A stretch of 64,000 bases of DNA from Agromyces protaetiae (GCF_004135405.1 NZ_CP035491.1:434001-498000); one strand, 5' to 3'; shown: positions 35,232-46,988, numbered from the stretch's first letter. Notes: generated by a model from the sequence alone, not told the origin. Numbers and translations: made by a program.

Positions 35232-35905
35232 TCAAGCTCCCACTCCCCGAACCCCTCCCCCTCGAGGTGCCGCTGCGCACGCTCGACGAACGCCGCGTCT
35301 CGATCGCGGAGTTCCCGTACCGCCGGCTCAGACTGACGATCGACCACGAGCCCCTCGTGGGTGTGACCCCCGAGATGCTGCTCTGGTGGTTCGGGCACAT
35401 CGGCGAGTCGATGGAGTACCACGGGTCGGTCCAGCCCCGATACCGCGTGTGGCACCCGCTCGACCACGTCCACTGGGGGCTCGTCAACCCCGCGCCCGAC
35501 GGAACCGTGTCGGAAGGCGCGAGATTCCGCATCATCGAGGCGATGGGGCGAGACGAGCGGTTCTACATCGACAGCGTCGACCGCGTCGAGAAGCTCGACC
35601 TCACCGGCATCCGGCTCGTCCTGCGCATCGCGGGCGCGATGTTCTTCCAGCTCGAGCACACGTGGTCGCGGGCAGAAGGGGCGACGCACTACACGAGCGT
35701 CATGGACGTCGGCTCCCGCTCGCCGCTCGGCCTGCCGATCAACGCCTACCTGCGCTCGCGGATCTTCGTGCCGGGCATGGAACGGGCGTGGCTCCGGCAC
35801 AACATCGAGGAGGTCGGCCGATTCGAGCACTTCCTCCCAGACCTCTACCGAAGCCGCCGCGACGCAGACCTCGCGGCCGAACCGAACGGAATCGCTCGCG
35901 CATGA
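35228..35905 (+). CDS. DAPG hydrolase (PhlG)-like protein
   Basis: The 225-residue protein matches the pattern of the 2,4-diacetylphloroglucinol hydrolase family: a Pro/Leu-rich start, LTIDHEPLVGVTPEMLLWWFGHIGESMEYHG, then YRVWHPLDHVHWGLVNPAPDG with His residues that could bind zinc, and QLEHTWSRAEGATHYTSVMDVGS. PhlG cleaves a C-C bond of an acylated phenol, and homologues are found in many Actinobacteria with unknown substrates. No signal peptide is seen. GTG 35228 overlaps the lipoprotein stop and its own stop overlaps the next ATG. The family call is from remembered motifs and not a search. Confidence 0.6.
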   Translation: MIKLPLPEPLPLEVPLRTLDERRVSIAEFPYRRLRLTIDHEPLVGVTPEMLLWWFGHIGESMEYHGSVQPRYRVWHPLDHVHWGLVNPAPDGTVSEGARFRIIEAMGRDERFYIDSVDRVEKLDLTGIRLVLRIAGAMFFQLEHTWSRAEGATHYTSVMDVGSRSPLGLPINAYLRSRIFVPGMERAWLRHNIEEVGRFEHFLPDLYRSRRDADLAAEPNGIARA

Positions 35906-38900
35906 CCGCCTCCCCCGCCGCCCACGTACGCCGACTCGCGACGGCCCTGGTCGCCGCCGCGATCGCCGCACCCGCCGTCGTCGCGGTCGCACCAGCCGCG
36001 ATCGCGACGGACGATCCGCCCGCGTCAGCCGCGTCGGATGCCCCCGACGCATCGGCCCGCCCGACCTGGATCGACGAGCTCGAAGCCCGGATGTCCCGCG
36101 CGGACGCCCGCACGCACGCCACGACGGCAGCCGTGGACGCCGCCGACTGCACGACGACCTGGACCGGCCCCTCGACGGGAGGCGACTGGACCGACGAGCG
36201 CAACTGGAACGCGGGAACGCCCGACATCGACGACATCGCGTGCATCACCGCCGACGAGGTGCGCATCCCCGCCGACGGCACGGTGCTCGTGGGTCGGCTC
36301 GCCGCCGACGCCGACCTCGTCGTCGAGGGGCGCCTCTCGGTCGGCGACGGCTCGCACGCCCGCAAGATCTCGCTCGTCGGCGAGTACGACCGCGCCTCCG
36401 AGCCGACGCTCGGCGTGCAGCCCGACTCGACGCTCGCGGTCGACCACCTCGAGGCGCACCAGACGGCCGGGGCGCTCGTGATCGGCACGGGCACCCTCTT
36501 CGTCGGCGAACGTCTCGACGTCTTCTGGTCGAAGCTCCAGGTGTTCACGCCGCTCGGCACGGCCGAGGGCGTCGCCGCCGTGATCGGCAAGGAGAGCTCG
36601 CTCACCCTCGCGGGCGGCGGCAACCTCGACGGCGACTGGACGGTCGACGCCGACGGCCGTATCGAGACGAACACGGTCGTCGGATGGTTCGGTGGCAGCA
36701 CGATCGCGGGCGACGGCGGCCTGCACGTGCTCGACCGCGGACGAATGCTCGTGAACGGGACGGCGACGATCGGCACGACCGACGTCGCCGTGGGCGGCGA
36801 GCTCGCCGTCGGCGCTCCCGGCTCGACGTTCGGCGGGCTCGGCATCGGCGGGACCGTGCATCTCGACCGCGACGCGGCCGCGAAGGACGTCGAACTGCGC
36901 GGCGGCACCGTCGACTCGGTCGGCGACCTCACGGTCACGGGAACGCTCACGAGCCGCGGCGGGTCGATCACGACCTCGGGCGACGCGACGGCCTCGAGCC
37001 TCGTGCTCGCCGAAGGCCTGCTCTCGCTCGAAGGCACACGGTTGCGCGCCGACCGGTTCGAGTTCGCGCAGGGGTCCGAGAGCCGTATCGCCCTCGACGA
37101 CGCGGCAGGGCTCGACCTCGGGTCGGGCGTCGCCCTGCCGGGGTCGTCGGCCGTGATCGACGGGGCGGGCTTCACGACGATCCGCAGCACGTTCGAGCTC
37201 GACCGCGCCTCGGTCGACCTCGCGGGCCCCGCCGAGATCGGCGCCGACGCGTTCGTCGGCGTCAGCGCCGACTCGAGCCTCCGCCTCCGCGGAGACACCG
37301 TCCGGATCCGCGGCGGCGTGCACGCCGCCGGCGCCCTCGAGTTCAGCGGCATCGTCGAGGTCGCGAAGGAGGCCGTCGTCTCGGGGGTCTCACTCTCGGT
37401 CCCCGCGGGCGGAAGACTCGTCAGCTCGGGCTGGATGTCGGCGACGACGTTCGGCGACGCCGGCGACGTCGAGCTCCGCGACGACGCTCGCCTCCTCGTT
37501 TCGGAAGGGACGACCGTGACGGGCGGATTCGCGCTCGCGGGCACCTCCCAACTGGTCTCGACGGGTGGGGTCGCGGTGACCCGGGGGCGGCTCGACCTCG
37601 GTACTCGGACGGGGGTGGATGTCACGGGCGGCGACCCCGTCGCCGCCCTCGTCGTCGGTCCCGACGGCGAGCTGTCGGGCACGGGAGCCGTCTTCGGCGA
37701 CGTACGGAACGACGGCGTCGTCGCCCCCGGCGAGGCATCCGCCTACGACCGCCTCACCATCGACGGCTCTTACGTGCAGACCGGTGCGCTGCGCATCCGC
37801 GTCGGCCAGCTCCACCAGGACGAACTGCACGTGACGGGAACGGCTCGCCTCGGCGGCACGCTCGACGTGCGCGCGGACCGCGACGCCGCGATGCCCGGGA
37901 GCTACGGCGTGCTCGTGGCATCCGCCCTGTCGGGCGACTTCACGACGGCGCCCGACGGCTGCCACCGTGTGACGCGCGAAGACGGCACGGTCGTCGTGCA
38001 CCTTCGGCTGTGCGTACGCGTCGACGACGCGGAGGTCGCCGAGGACGGCGGCGTCGCCGAAGTGCCCGTCTCGCTCTCGTCGGCGCCCAACCAGCCCGTC
38101 CGGGTGAGCTGGACGACCGAAGAGGACACCGCCAAGGCCGGCGAGGACTTCGAGCCCGAGACCGGGACCGTCGAGTTCGCGCCCGACGAGACCGAGAAGG
38201 TCGTGCAGATCCCCGTGCACGACGACGACGACCGCACGGGCGACGTCGAGTTCTCGGTGAAGCTCGAGCTCGCGATGGGCGCGGAGATCACACGGGGCAC
38301 CGCTCGGGTCGTCATCCGCGAGAACGAGACGCTGCCCGAGTGGACGACCCGCTCGCTCACGACGCTCGGCGCGGCGCGCATCACGCACCTCGACGAGAGC
38401 ACCGTCTACTGGTCGCTCGGGGACGTCGCCTATGCGAGCGCACTCTCGGGCGGCAAGCCCGCGAAGCTCCCCGGCGTGCTGCGCGTCGCCGACACGACCG
38501 CCGAAGGCCTCGCCGTCGGCATGTGCACGTCGGAAGATCCCGGCCCGCGCGAGGTTCCGTGCTGGAACGACGGCGAAGCCGAGGAGTGGACTCCCATGCG
38601 GCATCCCGACGGCGGCATCGCCGAGGTCGTCGCGATCGCCGACGACGGTCGCGTCGTCGGACGGTTCACGCCCTTCGACACCACCGCGGGCGTGCGCGAC
38701 CTGCTCTGGAGCGGGCTCGACGCCGTGCCGACCGACCTCGAGGGACCGGGCCTCGTCGTCGACCTGAACGCCTCGGGCGACATGGTCTTCACCTCGGAGG
38801 ACGGCGGCCCCGAGCAGAGCTGGTTCCGCAGCGCCGACGGCTACGTCACCCAGTTGCCCGGACCGATCCGGCCCGGCACCGACCGCACCGTCGCGGCCGC

Positions 38901-41900
38901 TCTCGGCGACGACGGCCGCGTGGTGGGCTCCTGGAGCGGAGCGGGCGTCGAGCCGACGGCATGGATCTGGTCGGCCGACCTCGGCTCGACCGAACTCGGC
39001 CGCGGCACTCCGACCGACCTCAACGCACGCGGCGACGTCGTCGGCGATGTCACGGTCGCCGGCCGCACGCGGGCATGGGTGAGCCGCGACGACCGCTGGT
39101 CGCTCCTCCACGAAGTGGGCGACGCCGTCGACCTCGGACTCGGCGAGTACTCGGGCGCCCTCGCCATCAACGACTCCCGCATCATAGGCGCGTCGCTCGG
39201 CCTCCGCGAATACGATGCGCACACCGACTTCGTGCTCTATCCGCTCGGCTCGGCGCCCGAGCCGTCCCGGCTCGACCTGGGCGGCCGGATGGACGAGCCG
39301 CTCGTCTCGGGCGACGGCGACGACCGGGTGCTCGTCGTCGACCGGACGGTCGACGGCAACGCCGTGCGCCTCACGGCGACCGCGTACGACAACGACGAAC
39401 GCGACGAACGACCCGTGACGGGGCTGCGGCTCCGATTCCTCGTCGACGGCGAAGTCGTCCACGAGAGCGAACCGTTCGACCTCGCCCCGGGCAGCAACCG
39501 CGAGGAGCACTACGACTGGGACACGACCGGACTCGCGTGGTCGGGCGGCGAGCTGAGCGAGCCGTTCGCCGTGCGCATGGAACTCGTCGGTGAGGAAGGG
39601 GTCGTCTCGGCCCTGGAAGGCGAGGTCGCGGTCGAACCTCGTCCCGTCGTCGGCGTCCCCGGTCACGGCGCCGAGCCCGACGGCTGGTCGATGTTCGCGG
39701 ACCGCCTCGACGACGTCCGCGACGACTGGTCGCTCACCGTCTCGCAGCAGGCGCTCGACGGCGCCTCCGCGACGATCGAGGCGAACGCGAGGCAACTCGC
39801 CGCAGACGTGCGCTCGGTTCGCGCGGTGACGAACGCCGCCCAGGTCGACCTCGTCGCCCACTCGACCGGCGGCCTCGTCGCGCGCTCCTACATCGACGGA
39901 CTCATGCCGACGGGCGACGCGCGAACGGTGGCCCAGCTCCTCATGCTCGGTACGCCGAACGCCGGATCGGCGTGCGCCGACTTCTTCCTCGACCCCGCGC
40001 ACCTCGAGTTCCGCACCGACCTCGTGGCGCGGTTCAACGCCGAGGTGTCCGACGCGCACGGTGTGCGGTTCGCCGCCGCGGGCGGCACCGAAGCCGTGCA
40101 CACATGCGGAACGGACGAACCCGGCGACGGCGCGACCACGATCGGGTCGGCCCTCGCCGGGGTCGCGGATGTCCGGAGTGCGCCTCTGCTCCTCGAAGAG
40201 CTGCTCGGCGACGAGGAGCTGTTCACGCAGTTCGTGCTGCCGCGCCTGCGCGACGCGCGTGCGCTCGAGGCATCCGGCGCCTTCGAAGCGGGGCTCCGCT
40301 CGATCGGCCTGTTCTTCGACGGACTGTTCGGCGCGACGGCGGCGCCGGGCGCGAGCGCGAGCGCGACGGATGCTCCGCAGCTCCTCTCGTCGGGACGCAC
40401 GACCGTCCAGCCGGGGCAGTCGGGCAGCGCTGCGACGACCGCGCCGCCCGGCCCGGCCGAACGCGTCGGCATCACGATCGCCGCGCCCGGGACGATCACG
40501 GGCGAGTTCCGGCGCGATCTCGTCGGCAGCGAGCAGCGGGTTCCCCTGCCGCCCGGCACGGGGCGACGAGCCACCGCACCGCCGTGTACGCGGCTCCCGA
40601 GTCGGGCGCCTGGCGCGCGACCTTCGCGAACGCGGGTGCCGCGCCCGTCACAGTGCCGTGGGCCGTGTGGGCGGATCGCACGCCCACGACGCTCGCAGGA
40701 GACATCCGCTCGATCGACGCCTTCGGCACGGCCCTGCTGACCGCGCGGCTGCAGGTGCCTGCGAACTTCGTGCGGCCCGTCGCGGTGCTCGCCTCGACGG
40801 TCGACCGGGCCGGGACCTCGCACGCCTCGACGCTCCGCGACGACGGTGCGGGCGACGACGACACGGCGGGCGACGGCGTCTACACCGCGCGGCTCGACTC
40901 CCTCCCGGAGGGCACGGTCGGCGCCCGGTTCACCGTGAACGTCGCGGGCGTCCCGTACGAGGCGACCTCGGCGACGATCGTCGAACTCGGCTCGGACGGC
41001 CCCGGCAACGACGCCCCGATCGCGGCCGACCTCGAACTCGACGCGGTCGTCGCCACCCAGACCTGGGTGACGTTGCGCGGCGTCGACCCCGAGGGCGACC
41101 CGCTCACGTACACGATCGAGGATCAGCCCGAGCACGGCACGCTTGCGGGCACCGCTCCCGAGCTCACGTATCTGCCCTCGAACGACTTCGTCGGCGACGT
41201 GAGGTTCTCGTACCGGGTGTGGGACGGGCAGCTCTCGTCGCCCGCTGCGACCGTGACGATCCACGTCGGCAAGGGCACGGTGCGCTCGGAGCAGGCGCCG
41301 ACCTACGGCCAGGGAGCGCTCGTGCACCAGCGCATCGTGCTCGAGGGGCCGGGCGGGGTCATCCCCGCGAACCCCGACGTCGCGCTCACGGCGACCTGGT
41401 TCGGCGAGGCCCTCCCCGTCGAGCTCGTCGACGGGCACTCCTCGGTGCTGCTCGACGTGCCCGTCGACGCGAGCGTCGGGTCGCACCCGCTCCGCATCGG
41501 GTTCCCGGGTGACGATCTGCACGAGGCCGGCGAGGTCGTGATCCCCGTGCGGGTGACGACGAACCGGACGCCCGAGGTGCAGGCGTTCTTCACGGCCGCC
41601 GTGCCCGAGGCGGGGTACGACACGCGGTTCGACGTGCTCGCGTCCGACTGGGAGCAGGGCATCGTGCGCTTCGAGCTCGACGCGGACGGCGACGGCACGT
41701 GGGAACACTCGATCGACCACGCCGTCGAGCCCGGGAGCGACTCCGTCGAGCGTGCCGTGCATTTCGTGCACCGGTACCCGGCTGCGGGCGACGCCACGGC
41801 GCGCCTGCGGGTGACCGATCGGGCCGGTGCGAGCGCAGTGCGGGAGATCACGGTGTCGGTCGCGCCCCACGGCGAGGTCGGCGCGAACACGTTCGTTCCG

Positions 41901-43574
41901 GATGTCTCGGGGGCCCCGTTCGCGATCGAGCGCGCCCCTGCGGATCTGGGACGCAACGTGCAGTTCGTCGGCGACGGCGGCCGGTATCTCCTGACCGCGC
42001 ACGACGCGTCGCCGCTCGGCGACCCGGCCGAGACGCGCACGGTCCGGTTCACCGTGACCGACACGGACGACGGCACGAGCCGCGACTACGAGCTCCCGCT
42101 GCCGTTCGGCGACCCGGGCGACGTGCGGCTCGCGCCCGAGCACCCGTTCGCACGCGCCGGCGACCGGTTCGTGGACCTCGCCTCGGGCGTCGCGCTGCCG
42201 ATCGAGGATCTCGGCTTCGACTGGCGCTCCGCCGTGAGCGACGCGGGCGACCTCGTCGTCGGCACGACGACGAGCGACGGCGTCGCGGTGTTCGACACCG
42301 CCGCGGGTGAACAGACGTCGATCGACGTCCCCGGCCGGGGTCGCGCGGTGCTGAGCGGCGACGGTGCGCGCGTTCTGCGTCGCGGCGACGCGGACGGCGA
42401 GATCGCGGTGTTCGACCTCGCGACGGGGTCGGCGGTGACGACACCGGTCGCGCCGGTCGCCGTCGAGGTGCTCGACGCGAGCGACGACGGCACGAAGGTG
42501 CTCGTGCGCGCGCTCGGCGACCTCGGACCCGAGCACGACGACGTCGACGCGCTGCACGATGTGTTCGTCGTCGACCTCTCGGACGGGAGCCTCGCCGAGG
42601 TCACGCGCTGGATCACGGAAGACACGGCCGGCACGAACAGCCCGCAGCAGGCGATCCTGAGCGGCGACGGGTCGAAGGTCGTGCTGTGGGCGAAGGCGAG
42701 CTCCACGTCGGCGGCTCAGGTGCATCTCGTGGATGTCTCGACCGGCGAGCCGTCGCTCGTCTCGGCCGACCGCGACGGCGCCCCCGGTGCCGTCGCCCTC
42801 CCCGGCGCGGGTGACTGCGGCGGATGGACGTGGTGCGTCTCGGGACAGAGCGCGTGGAAGCTCGACGACGGCCCGATTCTCGGCGTCGTCGACGACGGGT
42901 CGAGCGTGCGGTACGCGTCGTATGCGAACACCCTCGCGCCGGGCGACGTGCACTTCGTGTCGATGCCGGGCGCCGACGAGTCGCCCGCGTCGCCGCCGCG
43001 CCTGCAGTTGAACTTCTTCACGTGGGCGGCGCCGGTCGGCGAGGAGCCCGAGGAACCCCAGGAACCCGAGGAACCCCAGGAACCCGAGAACCCCGGCGAA
43101 CCCGAGGAACCCGAAAACCCCGGCGAACCCGAGAACCCAGGCGAACCCGAGAACCCGGGCGAGCCCGAGGAACCCGAGAACCCGGGCGAGCCCGAGGAAC
43201 CCGAGAACCCGGGCGAACCCGAGAACCCCGGCGAACCCGAGAACCCCGGCGAACCCGAGAACCCCGGCGAACCCGAGAACCCCGGCGAACCCGAGAACCC
43301 AGGCGAACCCGAGAACCCCGGCGAACCCGAGAACCCCGGCGAACCCACCCCGCCTGGAGATGGGCCCGGAGAGCCGCGAGAACCACGAGAGCCGCAAGCC
43401 CCGCAGGCGCCGCAGGCGCCGGACAGCCCGCACGCGCCGACGCGCGACGACGGACTCGCGAAGAGCGGGGTCGACGCGCGGGCGCTCGTCGCGGCGGCCA
43501 TGCTCGCGGGACTCGCGGGGGCTGTGCTCGTGCTCGAGACGCGCAAGCGGCGCGGCGGGCGACGGCTGCGGTGA
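35902..43574 (+). pseudogene. Giant wall-anchored multidomain surface protein, one frameshift
   Basis: The gene reads to 40560-40563, where one G is missing from a GGGG run, and resumes one frame over. Restored it encodes about 2,557 residues. In order: signal peptide (1-37); Gly-rich beta-helix-like repeats (90-700); a Calx-beta domain (about 703-812, DDAEVAEDGGVAEVPVSL); HAF/propeller-like repeats (815-1115); an alpha/beta hydrolase with nucleophile in VDLVAHSTGGLVARSY (about 1320); a domain with DDGAGDDDTAGDGVYTA; a cadherin-like repeat; a PKD-like domain; a TolB-like propeller (about 2000-2370); an ENPGEP stalk; and a sorting signal LAKSG, membrane helix and RKRRGGRR tail. ATG 35902 overlaps the upstream stop. 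It probably acts on lipid or ester substrates outside the cell (inference). Confidence 0.75.
43041..43346 (+). repeat. Tandem 18-base repeats encoding the ENPGEP stalk
   Basis: About 17 head-to-tail units, mostly GAACCCGAGAACCCCGGC with variants (EEP, QEP), encode a Pro/Glu-rich, proline-spaced rod of about 102 residues. It lies before the sortase-type anchor. Such stalks lift surface domains beyond the wall. The near-identical units make copy-number change by slippage or recombination likely and assembly uncertain. Confidence 0.95.
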
Positions 43575-43578
43575 CGTG

Positions 43579-43615
43579 CAAGGGCGCGCCGGGACATCCG
43601 CCCGGCGCGCCCTTG
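43579..43615. terminator. Bidirectional hairpin terminator
   Basis: CAAGGGCGCGCCGGG, loop ACATCCG, then CCCGGCGCGCCCTTG is a perfect 15-bp stem. It sits in the 45-base gap between the convergent ends of the surface-protein gene and the AfsR-type regulator gene. Confidence 0.85.
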
Positions 43616-43619
43616 GCGA

Positions 43620-46600
43620 TCACCACCGAAGCGAGATGCCCGAGCGCTCGACGACGTCGCGCGTCAACCGGTCCGCCGCGCGCCGGTGCTCGGCCGCGCG
43701 ATCGTCCCAGCCGAGACGTTCGGCGATGTCGGCGAGCAGCCGATCGCGGGGGCCCCAGCAGGCGAGCGCCGTGCCTGCGACGACGAGCGGGGCCGTCGTC
43801 TCGGCGAGCGCGGTGTACGCGTCGGTGAGCAGCGGGGTGCCGAGCCGAACGGCGACCGCGGCGGCCTGCGCACGGTCGAAGTCGCTGCCCCAGTACGGGA
43901 ACACGGGCACCCGGCGCAGGTTCCACCGCGACTGCATGGCGCGCGCCTCGTGCTCGGCTCCCGCCTCGGCGAGCGCGAGCACCGCCGCCCACCGCAGCGT
44001 GCGATGGGCGTCTTCCGAGGCTTTCGCGACGATGCGGTCGGCGACGAAGGCGACGTCGCCTTCGAGCCGGGCGAGCGTGAGCGTCTGGATGGCTCGCCCC
44101 CACTCGCCTCCCCAGATGCTCGTGCGTCGGAGCCGGTCGTAGGTGCGGTCGATGAGGGCCCGCGCGTCGTTGAACCGGCCCTCGAGCATGGCGGCGCACG
44201 CGAGCTGGCCGGCGTGCTGTGCCTCGAACTCGGTGCGTCCGAGTCGAGGGATGAGTTCCCCCGCGCGCTCGGAGTCCTCGGCGAAGCCCGCGATGTCGCC
44301 CGTCGACAGTCGGATGGAGGCGCGGTGCAGTCGGGCGACGATCTCCCCCGGCACGCGGTCGCCCGGGCCCCGGGCGTCGCCGCGGAGGCCGAGCCAGCGG
44401 TCGAGCACCGCGAGACGCGCGCCTTCGCCGCCGGGCCGCCAGAGGGTGAAGACCCGGCTGCTCGAGGCTCGAGCGAGCACGGCGGGGTCTCCGGATGCCG
44501 CAGCGTGCTCGATCGCGCGATGTGCGGCCTCGACGCCGCGATGCCGGTCGTCGTCGTCGCCGTAGTAGAGCTCCATCGCGAGCGCGCAGTGCAGGTCGGC
44601 GCGTTCGGCGTCGGTCGTCTCAGGGTCGTCGATGACGCCGTCGAAGAGGTCGATGGTCTCGCGGTCGACCTCGCCGAGCTGGCGCCAGTTCCAGAGCGTG
44701 ACGCCGCCGAGGAGGGACAGCGCGCGCACGGTCGCGGCGCGGTCGCCCAGTCGCTGTGCTTGGCGCAAGGTCGCCCGGAGGCTCTGTGCCGCGGCTTGCA
44801 CGTCGCCCGCCTCGCGCTGCTCCTCGGTGAGTCGGAGGAGGACGTCGATCCGCGCGCCGGGGTCCGCATCGGCGGGCAGCATCGCGAGCGCACGCTCGCG
44901 GAACCGTGCCGCACGGTCGAATGCGAGCGTGCTGCGGGCCCGGTCGGCGGCCTCGGTGCACGCCTCGAAGGCCGCACGCTCGGGCACGCCTGCGGCGGCC
45001 TCGTAGCGGTGGTGGGCGAGCTCTTCGAGTACGGAGTCGGCATCGACGACGTGTGCCCGCTCGAGGGCGTCGGCGTATGCGGCGTGCGCGAGGATGCGTT
45101 GCGAGGCCGTCATGGCGTCGAGCACGGCATCGCGGGCGAGGCTGTGGCTGAACGTCCAGCCGGTGTCCGCCGCGCGCAGCACGCCGACCCGCTCGGCGGA
45201 CTCGAGCGCGTCGAGGAGCTCGTGTCCGGCGAGTGAGGTCGCCGCCGCGAGCGCGGGCCGGTCGAGGCTCTGACCGCCGACGGCGGCGAGGTCGACGAGT
45301 CGGCGTACGGGCGGTTCGAGGCTTTCGAGCCGCCCCGTGAAGAGTTCGGCGATCGAGGCGGGCAGCGGACCGTCGGCGCCCTGGGCGAGGAGCGTCGTGA
45401 CGAAGAATGCGTTGCCGCCCGTGCGTTCGGCGAGCCGTTCGGCGCGGGCCCGGAGCGTGTCGGCGGTCGCCGCTGCACGGTCTGCCGCGTGGGTCTCGTG
45501 GGCGTCGATGAGCTCGGCGACCTCGTCGACCGAGAACGGTGCGAGGAGCAGTCTGCTCGAGGCATCCTCTCTCGCGAACGCCGTGAGCAGCGACGCGACC
45601 TCGGTGCGTTGCGACTCGGGTTGGCGTGCCGTCACGACGAGTCCGCACGGCGTCTCGCGGGTGCGCGCGGCGAGCAGTCGCAGTGCGTGCAGCGACGCCG
45701 AGTCGACCCACTGCAGGTCGTCGACGACGAGGAGGATCGGGTTCGCCGCGGCGGCCGCGAGCACTCGCGACACGATCGCGTCGGAGAGCTCGAAGCGTGC
45801 GGCGTCGCCGAGATCGGCCCCGCCGTCCGTGACTCGGTCGCGCAGTTCGTCGAGCTGCGCGGCTCCGGATGCCTCGGCGCCCGGCAGTGCGCCGAGCAGC
45901 TGCCGCCAGATCCAGAGCGGGGGCACCCCGGCACCGTCGACGGAGCGCGCCCAGACGACGTCGATCCCCGCCCGCGCGGCGCTGCGGGCGGCCAGCTCGG
46001 CGAGGTGCGTCTTGCCGACGCCGGCTCCGCCTTCGAACACGACGACGTGCCCGCGGCCTTCGCGGACGTCTCGGAGCATCCGGTCGATCTCGACGCGTTG
46101 GGCGGTGCGGCCGACCGTCACGGGGTCGGTCGCGGAGTTCGCGTCCGCCGACCCGGTGGCCGCTCCGTCCCGGCCGGCGTCCGCGTCCGCATCGGCGTCG
46201 CGCAGGATCCACGTGTGCAGGTCGCGCACCCGCGGACCGGGGTCGATTCCGAGTGCGTCGACCAGGAGCTCTCGGAACTCGTCGAAGAGCGACAGCGCGA
46301 TCGCGGTGTTGCCTGCGGCATGCTCGGCGCGCATCCGCAGCTCCCAGTAGCCCTCGTCGAGCGGCTCCGCCTCGGTGAGCGTCCGCGCCCGTGCCGCCGC
46401 GCGCCCGGCATCGCCGATCCCGAGGAGCACGCGCGCTTCGAGTTCGTCGATCCGACGTCGCGCCCGTGCCAGCCGCCGGCCCTCGACGACGAGCTCGTCG
46501 CACGTCGGCAGTCCCGCGAACGGCTCGCCGCGCCAGAGCACGCGCGCCGCCTCGACGGCTGCGGTCGCCTCGGCCCAGGACTCCTCACCGCACGCGTGCT

Positions 46601-46988
46601 CGGCACGCCGCACGGCGTCGGCGAAGCGCACGAGGTCGATCCGGTCGGGGCGGACGTCGAGGAAATAGCCGGGCGCCTGCGTGACGACGCGGACACCGAG
46701 GGGCTCGAGCTGGCGGCGCAGCCGCGACACATAGACGTAGAGCGCTGCGACGCCCGATTGCGGCGGCTCGTCGTCCCACAGCTGTGCCATGAGCCGGTCG
46801 GCCGAGACGACGCGACCCGGGCTGAGGGCGAGCAATGCGAGAAGCGCCGACACCCGCCCGACCTGCGGCGACACGGCGAGTCCGTCGGCGTGGACCTCGA
46901 GCGGCCCGAGGAGCCCGACCGACGGGTGGGCGGTGCGGGCCGGACGAACCTGCGAGCCGGCCGATTCGCGGGCGAACGCGGTGGACAC
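43620..46988 (-). CDS. AfsR/SARP-type transcriptional regulator with ATPase and TPR region
   Basis: The 1,122-residue protein has a SARP winged helix (about 22-110, LLGPLEVHADGLAVSPQVGRVSALLALLALSPGRVVSADRLMAQLWDD) and a BTAD helical domain (to about 270, ALGIDPGPRVRDLHTWIL). An AAA-16 type ATPase follows, with Walker A GGAGVGKTHLAELA (about 325) and Walker B NPILLVVDDLQWVD. A long C-terminal TPR-like region ends at SGISLRW. AfsR-type proteins activate secondary-metabolite or stress genes on ATP/ligand sensing. It lies 11 bases after the FAD monooxygenase gene on the same strand, so that enzyme is a candidate partner. No clear biosynthetic cluster surrounds it. Confidence 0.9.
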   Translation of the reverse strand: MSTAFARESAGSQVRPARTAHPSVGLLGPLEVHADGLAVSPQVGRVSALLALLALSPGRVVSADRLMAQLWDDEPPQSGVAALYVYVSRLRRQLEPLGVRVVTQAPGYFLDVRPDRIDLVRFADAVRRAEHACGEESWAEATAAVEAARVLWRGEPFAGLPTCDELVVEGRRLARARRRIDELEARVLLGIGDAGRAAARARTLTEAEPLDEGYWELRMRAEHAAGNTAIALSLFDEFRELLVDALGIDPGPRVRDLHTWILRDADADADAGRDGAATGSADANSATDPVTVGRTAQRVEIDRMLRDVREGRGHVVVFEGGAGVGKTHLAELAARSAARAGIDVVWARSVDGAGVPPLWIWRQLLGALPGAEASGAAQLDELRDRVTDGGADLGDAARFELSDAIVSRVLAAAAANPILLVVDDLQWVDSASLHALRLLAARTRETPCGLVVTARQPESQRTEVASLLTAFAREDASSRLLLAPFSVDEVAELIDAHETHAADRAAATADTLRARAERLAERTGGNAFFVTTLLAQGADGPLPASIAELFTGRLESLEPPVRRLVDLAAVGGQSLDRPALAAATSLAGHELLDALESAERVGVLRAADTGWTFSHSLARDAVLDAMTASQRILAHAAYADALERAHVVDADSVLEELAHHRYEAAAGVPERAAFEACTEAADRARSTLAFDRAARFRERALAMLPADADPGARIDVLLRLTEEQREAGDVQAAAQSLRATLRQAQRLGDRAATVRALSLLGGVTLWNWRQLGEVDRETIDLFDGVIDDPETTDAERADLHCALAMELYYGDDDDRHRGVEAAHRAIEHAAASGDPAVLARASSSRVFTLWRPGGEGARLAVLDRWLGLRGDARGPGDRVPGEIVARLHRASIRLSTGDIAGFAEDSERAGELIPRLGRTEFEAQHAGQLACAAMLEGRFNDARALIDRTYDRLRRTSIWGGEWGRAIQTLTLARLEGDVAFVADRIVAKASEDAHRTLRWAAVLALAEAGAEHEARAMQSRWNLRRVPVFPYWGSDFDRAQAAAVAVRLGTPLLTDAYTALAETTAPLVVAGTALACWGPRDRLLADIAERLGWDDRAAEHRRAADRLTRDVVERSGISLRW

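Noticed and set aside
35077-35901. Upstream extension of the surface-protein frame by 275 codons
   Set aside because: It overlaps the PhlG-like gene in another frame and is Arg/Pro-rich; the signal peptide and ATGA overlap fix the start at 35902.
43041-43346. Possible CRISPR array
   Set aside because: Units are directly adjacent without spacers and keep an open reading frame, so this is a protein repeat.
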